From Alectoria sarmentosa (taxonomy: Eukaryota; Ascomycota; Lecanoromycetes; Lecanorales; Parmeliaceae), in assembly GCA_009733775.1 (NCBI GenBank), contig WOGZ01000248.1, positions 1 to 49,995 on the forward strand: a stretch of 49,995 nt of DNA, given 5' to 3'. The notes under the pieces were generated by a model. That model did not search any database, was not told the DNA's origin, and saw nothing but the letters and a program-made list of their open reading frames with translations. This document shows, piece by piece, positions 45,568 to 49,995 of the stretch. Position 1 is the stretch's first letter. Each line of letters starts with the position of its first letter. The position numbers and the translations under genes were made by a program.

Positions 45568-46833
45568 ATGACAACGATGAGGTTCACAGTCTATACCTCT
45601 CTTCTCTGCCTGTTAACCTTCCAAGTATGGGCGCAACCTGTGGAAGATATAGCTCCAGAAAACACCTCCACATTACCCCCCTCCCCCATCGAAACCGTCG
45701 TTCCCAATCGCAGCTACGTCCTGAAACTCGACTGCATCTCCTGCCCCTGCCCCTTCCTCATCCGCCACTCCAATTGCAATGAATGGGAGAAAGACCCACG
45801 ACCCAACCAATTGACCCTAGCGCTCTATCTTGATGGTCCCAATCCCCGACTCTATCTCCAAGGCGTATCCCTCAACCCGCTCTGGTACGAGCGCCGGGCC
45901 CCCTCGTTCTATAGCCTACCGCATCCATTTGCCCCACCATTCACTGCGAACCAGATTGGTATGAATGCGACGTTGCAGCAGGAAGAGAACAACAGCGGGC
46001 ATGGGGTTTCTGTACGGCAGTTCGAGTTAGCATATGAGTTTAACGTGGTGACATATGCGCCGAAGAATAGGGTACAGGAGTGGGAGGTTCTTATCGAATT
46101 TGAGATTATGGGTTTGAGACATGAAGAGCATGTACCGAAGGATATTCCGTTCTTCTCTGATGGCGTCGACGCTGAGACCAAGAGCTTGGTGCCGGGTGTG
46201 ACCAGCATTGTCAGGGTGATTTTGGGATACACAGCGTTTGAAGAGATGAGGATTAAGACTTTAGAGCTCAAATCTAAAGAATCGATGGCTGAATTCGCGG
46301 GCAAAGAAGTTGAAGCGCTGCGTAAGGCGGCTGAGTTGAAAGGGGATAAGAGCATCACGACTGCGAATTGGGGCGGAAGGTTGCACGATATCGACGGCCC
46401 AGATGGTAAGGATATGTATACCGAACATGCCTCGTTCAAGCCGGGGGAATGGAATCATTGCGGTAGGAAGGATGAGTGGGGAAGGCAGATCATGTGCACG
46501 GTGGACGATGTCAAGGCGTGGTCGCCCGTGGTATTTGTGACGTCGCTCATGTTAGTAGCGGTTGGGTTGATTGGGGTGTTTACTCTGATTGTGTTTGCGT
46601 CCTGGCTTAGAATCCGGATCCTGCGAGGCCAGAAATTTGGAGAGGTAGTAGCGGCTAAGGGAGAGGATGATGCTTTGCTCCTCTTTGGGGATGAAGTGCT
46701 CGAGGAAGAGGATGAGAAGATGAGAAGAGAACACGTACCAGCGCAAACCCCCAACGCAGTTGTCTGTACCAGTGAACGGAAAGACAGCGGACAATTCGGT
46801 CCGTATCAACATAATACTGGGGGCGATGTGTGA
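45568..46833 (+). CDS. Type I membrane protein, DUF7728-like
   Basis: The single exon gives 421 residues from ATG 45568 (ATG 45577 is an alternative). Residues 1-23 (MRFTVYTSLLCLLTFQVWAQ) form a signal peptide. The luminal or external domain begins VVPNRSYVLKLDCISCPCPF, with Cys56, Cys59 and Cys61, and continues with LALYLDGPNPRLYLQGVSLN. This resembles the fungal DUF7728 family, whose role is unknown. One membrane segment at about 320-343 (VVFVTSLMLVAVGLIGVFTL) is followed by a basic stop RIRILRGQKFG and an acidic cytosolic tail of about 70 residues (EVLEEEDEKM). Two NxS/T sites suggest glycosylation. Location in the secretory pathway or cell surface is inferred from this topology. Confidence 0.72.
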   Translation: MTTMRFTVYTSLLCLLTFQVWAQPVEDIAPENTSTLPPSPIETVVPNRSYVLKLDCISCPCPFLIRHSNCNEWEKDPRPNQLTLALYLDGPNPRLYLQGVSLNPLWYERRAPSFYSLPHPFAPPFTANQIGMNATLQQEENNSGHGVSVRQFELAYEFNVVTYAPKNRVQEWEVLIEFEIMGLRHEEHVPKDIPFFSDGVDAETKSLVPGVTSIVRVILGYTAFEEMRIKTLELKSKESMAEFAGKEVEALRKAAELKGDKSITTANWGGRLHDIDGPDGKDMYTEHASFKPGEWNHCGRKDEWGRQIMCTVDDVKAWSPVVFVTSLMLVAVGLIGVFTLIVFASWLRIRILRGQKFGEVVAAKGEDDALLLFGDEVLEEEDEKMRREHVPAQTPNAVVCTSERKDSGQFGPYQHNTGGDV

Positions 46834-47307
46834 ACGCTCGAAGATAGTATGGCCCCAAGATGCTTCAGGGCTTCGAGCAGCAGTTCCCGCCTCATTTGAT
46901 GGGCCTGATAAATCTGAGATCAAATTTAGCGGGCGAAAGACATCCATCACGAAGACCCGATGTGGGCGATGTGGGAAAGTGAATATTATCTTACCATTGC
47001 CACTAGGAAGGTCACCTGAAGACTCAAAACTTCAACACGCCCCGTCCCTGAAACAACCACGGCTCCTTTTCCTGCTTCAGGCTCCACTTCGCACTCAACT
47101 CAATCGAATACCTTCATCAGATTACTATCATTCTCAACCCGCCAACTAGCTCGTCTCGCTATTCGAATCGCGGAAAGCCCCATATGCCAGCATCTCAACC
47201 TCACACACTCATACATTTCAATACTTAGCCAACTCAATCCCTAGCGTAAGATTTGCGCAACGCATCAGCACCACCTACAGTCACTTACACAACTACAGAC
47301 GTCCGAG
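46834..47307. other. Intergenic, promoter and leader of the next gene
   Basis: The stretch 47040-47300 is C/T-rich on the plus strand, as is common in fungal promoters and 5' leaders. No gene is seen. Confidence 0.4.
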
Positions 47308-47562
47308 ATGCCAATTATCCAAGCCTACTTCGGTTCCCTCGCCTTCCGCGCCATCTATTCGAAGCTCCTGAAAATCGACGCGGACAACGCCTACCCAATG
47401 ACTGTGGCAACACTTTTCGGCACTATGTGGATCATGCTCGCCCTCTTCGGACAAGGTGGTGTGTGGGCGTACTGTTCGGGGCGCTCTCGTCCAGAGCGGA
47501 TGGACGTTGGGCTGCAGCCCGTAGTGCAGGCAAAGGCAAAGCGTGCGAGGGTCGAAAGTTGA
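47308..47562 (+). CDS. Small single-pass membrane protein, 84 residues
   Basis: An ATG at 47308 opens an 84-residue frame. Residues 31-51 (MTVATLFGTMWIMLALFGQG) form one likely membrane helix preceded by a short amphipathic segment (FRAIYSKLLKIDADNAYP). The tail is basic (AKAKRARVES). The size and plan recall small mitochondrial complex subunits, but I cannot assign one. A downstream intron after the helix is possible, so the C-terminus is uncertain. A C/T-rich leader precedes it. Confidence 0.45.
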   Translation: MPIIQAYFGSLAFRAIYSKLLKIDADNAYPMTVATLFGTMWIMLALFGQGGVWAYCSGRSRPERMDVGLQPVVQAKAKRARVES

Positions 47563-48015
47563 TATTGGCGCGCATGGGCTTGGAGCACCCCAAAATGAGG
47601 CCTTCCCCGCAAGGGCAGACCTGAGTGCCAGCAATCAATGCATCGAAAGCTCAGAAAACAATGCACGCCAACGGCCCTTGTGCAATTGGTGCCTTTCCGT
47701 TATCGTCTTTCCGCCCGTATCTGCAACATGGTCTCCGCCTCTCTCATCTTCCTCTATCATCAAGTGCTAAACCTCAAAGATTGTCGAATTTTATCTTCTA
47801 GATTGCTATTACACTCAGCTTGGTGCTCGTTCACGGTGTATAAAATTGCTGCCTTTCTCTTCGTCTTCTTCGAATGGGCGGTCCTACAAGAGGACACTTC
47901 CCCTGTGATATGAGTCCCTCCTCGCTTCAATTGCTCCGGGCTTGATGGTACATACACCTATGTTCAGTTGTTTTCAAAGGTCCTGTGTGCAATTTTCGCT
48001 CTTTCAGAACTCTTT

Positions 48016-48127
48016 GTAGCCTTTTGGGCTAGCTTGAACACAATGGTTCGTTCAATACAATGCTTTGTATCTGCCTTTTGCGTAGCCTATTGGGCTAGTT
48101 GGAGCACAATGGTCGGATGATACAATG
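48016..48127. repeat. Diverged 66-bp tandem duplication
   Basis: GTAGCCTTTTGGGCTAGCTT at 48016 recurs as GTAGCCTATTGGGCTAGTTG at 48082, each followed by GA/AGCACAATGGT and then ATACAATG. The two copies are about 80 percent alike. Confidence 0.8.
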
Positions 48128-48299
48128 ACCTGGACAATTGTATCCACCCTTTTCTGGAGGTATCGATAGAATACCTTTGTCGCATAGTCATTGGCTTTGT
48201 GCTGAACACAAAGCACTCGACACTCTATGTTCACAACGCTGCCCTCGCTGCCCTTATAAACCCTCAGCCTGCCCCGACTTTCTGCTTCTTTCTACACCA

Positions 48300-48460
48300 G
48301 TCACTCACACATTCAATCAATCCCAAACTTCAAAGCTCATCAACACAACCAACAATCCAACCATCAATCCAACCATCACCACAACCATCAATTCAATCAT
48401 CAATCCAACCCACTACCCATCAATTCAACCATCAATCCAACCCACTACCCAAAAGCTTCA
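48300..48460. repeat. CCATCAATCCAA-type leader repeat
   Basis: Many imperfect units of CATCAATCCAAC and CATCACCACAAC are present on the plus strand just upstream of the disordered-protein gene. The tract lacks G almost entirely, so a transcript leader there would be unstructured. Confidence 0.8.
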
Positions 48461-48508
48461 AAACATCTTCACAGTCTACCGTCACTCACCAACACACCTT
48501 TCTCCAAC

Positions 48509-49390
48509 ATGCCACGCGGACGTATCAATTCGATGATTCGCGGCACGGCTGGACGCGACAACTTCGACCGAGACCATCTCGACGACTCTCCATTTGACAC
48601 ATCCCATGAGCGCGGCATCTCAGGCCGCTACGGCGCTCACCGTCCTCGCGGCACCGACGCCCGTGCCTTTGACCATTCTGCTGGTTCTCGTGACGAGTTT
48701 TCCCACTACGCGAGCGGTGCTTCGCGCGGCTATGGAGGCCATCGTGCGGCGGGAGGAGCGGGGTACGACTCAGACGATGACGCCTCGGACGATGATACTG
48801 TGACTGGAATGGTCAATGGACCTCGCTCTGGGGGCGCTCGTGGCCATCGCGGCATGCTTGGAGAGGACTACGCTTCCTTTGACGATGATTCCTTCGCCGG
48901 AGAGTCTACTCGCTCTCGCTTTGGTGGAGCGCGTGGCTCTCGTGGATACGGATCTTCCGACCGCTATGGAGGTGGATCTCATTACGCCGATGATTCCGAT
49001 TTCGCTGGCCAGCCTTCTGACGAAGATGATGAATCTTACTGCCCTCCTCCCCGCGGCCGACGTGGCGCCGCAGCCTCCGCTCGTCGCGGTCATGATTCGC
49101 ACCCTGTCGATTATGATGTGCAGTCGCCAATTTCTCGTCGTCACGAGATCTCTTCTCACCCGCGTCATAGCGGGATGCATTCTCGTCGTCGCGCTGGCAC
49201 TCTTGGGGAGCCTGCCGACTCTCTGGGTGCGGATCGTTCATTTGTCTCTTCGGTCGGCGGCTACTCGGCTGGTGGTTATGAGACTGGACTTGGCGGACGC
49301 GACAGTGGCGCTCGTCATTATGGAAGTCAGCGCGGTCTTGGTTCCTTTGGTGGGTATGAGGGTGGGAGGGAGTCGGGTCGTCGCTACTGA
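48509..49390 (+). CDS. Disordered Gly/Arg/Ser/Asp-rich protein, 293 residues
   Basis: The ATG at 48509 has a good context (CCAACATGCCA) and the frame is a single exon of 293 residues. Composition is dominated by Gly, Arg, Ser, Asp, Tyr and His. It has RGG/RG-like pieces (GGARGSRGYGSSDRYGGG, PPPRGRRGAAASARRG) alternating with acidic patches (YDSDDDASDDD, PSDEDDESY). There is no folded domain, signal peptide or membrane helix. Such composition fits RNA-binding or condensate-forming proteins, but that is inference. The complementary strand also stays open for long stretches because of the biased composition; those frames are shadows. Confidence 0.65.
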   Translation: MPRGRINSMIRGTAGRDNFDRDHLDDSPFDTSHERGISGRYGAHRPRGTDARAFDHSAGSRDEFSHYASGASRGYGGHRAAGGAGYDSDDDASDDDTVTGMVNGPRSGGARGHRGMLGEDYASFDDDSFAGESTRSRFGGARGSRGYGSSDRYGGGSHYADDSDFAGQPSDEDDESYCPPPRGRRGAAASARRGHDSHPVDYDVQSPISRRHEISSHPRHSGMHSRRRAGTLGEPADSLGADRSFVSSVGGYSAGGYETGLGGRDSGARHYGSQRGLGSFGGYEGGRESGRRY

Positions 49391-49995
49391 TGTGCGATAT
49401 TGAGGGATCGGTTGGTTGGGGGGTATTGGGTAAGGGAGCACGAGTTTGAAATTGTCGTGGAGGATGACTGTATGGAGAGATGTTTGCTGGGTTGTTAATA
49501 CTTAATATCTGGAACTATTGCTATACAGCGGAGAGCGTACGAATCATACGAGTCATTCTTTGAAAATGCCATTGTCCATTTACCCAATATATATGCTCTC
49601 AGAAACACTCACTCATACATACCAGCTTTTCTCTTGCTCCACCGTACGCTTAGAGCCATCTAACCGACCCCTTTCGAAATTGGCAGATTGGCAGAAAAAC
49701 AAATTGCCCGGCACCTCATTTTGGCCGCAGACATTTTCGGCCGCAAAGCCCATTTTCACCCGTGCCAGCTGCATAGACCAGAGGTCAATGGTTGCAAGGT
49801 TCAAAACCTCGATTGGGATTAGTGGCTTGGCGGTTAGATCTTCAACCTCAAACTGTTGAAATATGATGATGGGATGTGAAGGATGGATTGATTGTTCTCC
49901 CAAAACTCCCCTGGAGCAGTCCTCTATATAGTAGAAAAGTATGTGGCTGGCATGGCAACAGGCCGGAGGAGGCTGGGAACCAACCATTCTTTCAA
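49391..49995. other. 3' flank and window edge, no gene confirmed
   Basis: A minus-strand frame of 124 residues starts at ATG 49987 and ends at 49613, containing FQQFEVEDLTAKPLIPIEVL. It has no recognisable domain and sits at the window edge, so it might be a small gene or the 3' part of one. I do not call it. Confidence 0.3.

Larger units (their letters stand above)
47563..48508. other. Intergenic with two repeat tracts
   Basis: This contains the 66-bp duplication at 48016-48127 and the C/A-rich repeat at 48300-48460, which probably lies in the leader of the following gene. Short frames here mirror those repeats. Confidence 0.45.

Noticed and set aside
47247..47281. Possible 35-nt intron (GTAAGA..CTACAG) in the leader before 47308
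   Set aside because: It is shorter than fungal introns normally are and has no branch point.
48816..49403. 195-residue plus-strand frame rich in Leu, Val and Ala
   Set aside because: It is the shifted-frame shadow of the Gly/Arg/Ser/Asp-rich protein, whose ATG context and composition are better.

Overview
The window reads as nuclear DNA of a filamentous ascomycete (Pezizomycotina). Most genes have short introns of about 50-120 nt with GTRNGY donors and CTRAY branch points. Both strands are used, there are many simple-sequence repeats, and several families are typical of these fungi: a MedA-type developmental regulator, a large AAA ATPase with a DUF7025-like region, a modin-like protein, a SesB-like serine hydrolase, a membrane-anchored fucose-lectin-like protein and a TAP-like hydrolase. 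No rRNA, tRNA or CRISPR was seen. All exon models below were built by eye, matching reading phase across splice sites.

Layout. 0-5 kb: a GAAA microsatellite, a small charged protein (854-1498, -) and a TAP-like alpha/beta hydrolase (2967-5021, +). 5.4-6.1 kb: the decayed 3' end of a Ty1/copia-like element (-). 6.6-8.9 kb: a lectin-like gene (-) broken by a 460-bp TA-flanked, terminal-inverted-repeat element inside an exon. 9.7-10.3 kb: a minisatellite of about 103 bp period with a hairpin in each unit. 10.6-14.1 kb: a seven-exon AAA ATPase gene (-) with one GC-AG intron. 14.8-16.2 kb: a class V PLP-dependent enzyme (-). 17.1-17.9 kb: a spliced 204-residue coiled-coil protein (+). 18.6-20.3 kb: a basic, SANT/Myb-like protein (-).

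20.3-28.1 kb is a gene-poor stretch ending at a MedA-like regulator (28110-31166, +) with two overlapping tiny upstream ORFs. 32.4-36.4 kb holds a protein combining an F-box-like start with a TEA/AbaA-like DNA-binding segment (-, frameshifted), and a decayed gene of an uncharacterised fungal family (+). 37.2-39.6 kb encodes a tandem SesB-like hydrolase (-) whose first domain has lost its nucleophile motif. 41.7-49.4 kb holds a small membrane protein, a modin-like protein, a DUF7728-like type I membrane protein, a small membrane protein and a disordered Gly/Arg/Ser/Asp-rich protein (all +).

How they fit together. Two features point to developmental control: a MedA-type regulator and, about 1.3 kb from its 3' end, a TEA-like protein. 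The 32-45 kb segment is accessory in character: frameshifted genes plus SesB-like and modin-like families, which in other fungi are associated with non-self recognition or NLR loci. That functional link is inference from family membership, not shown by the sequence.
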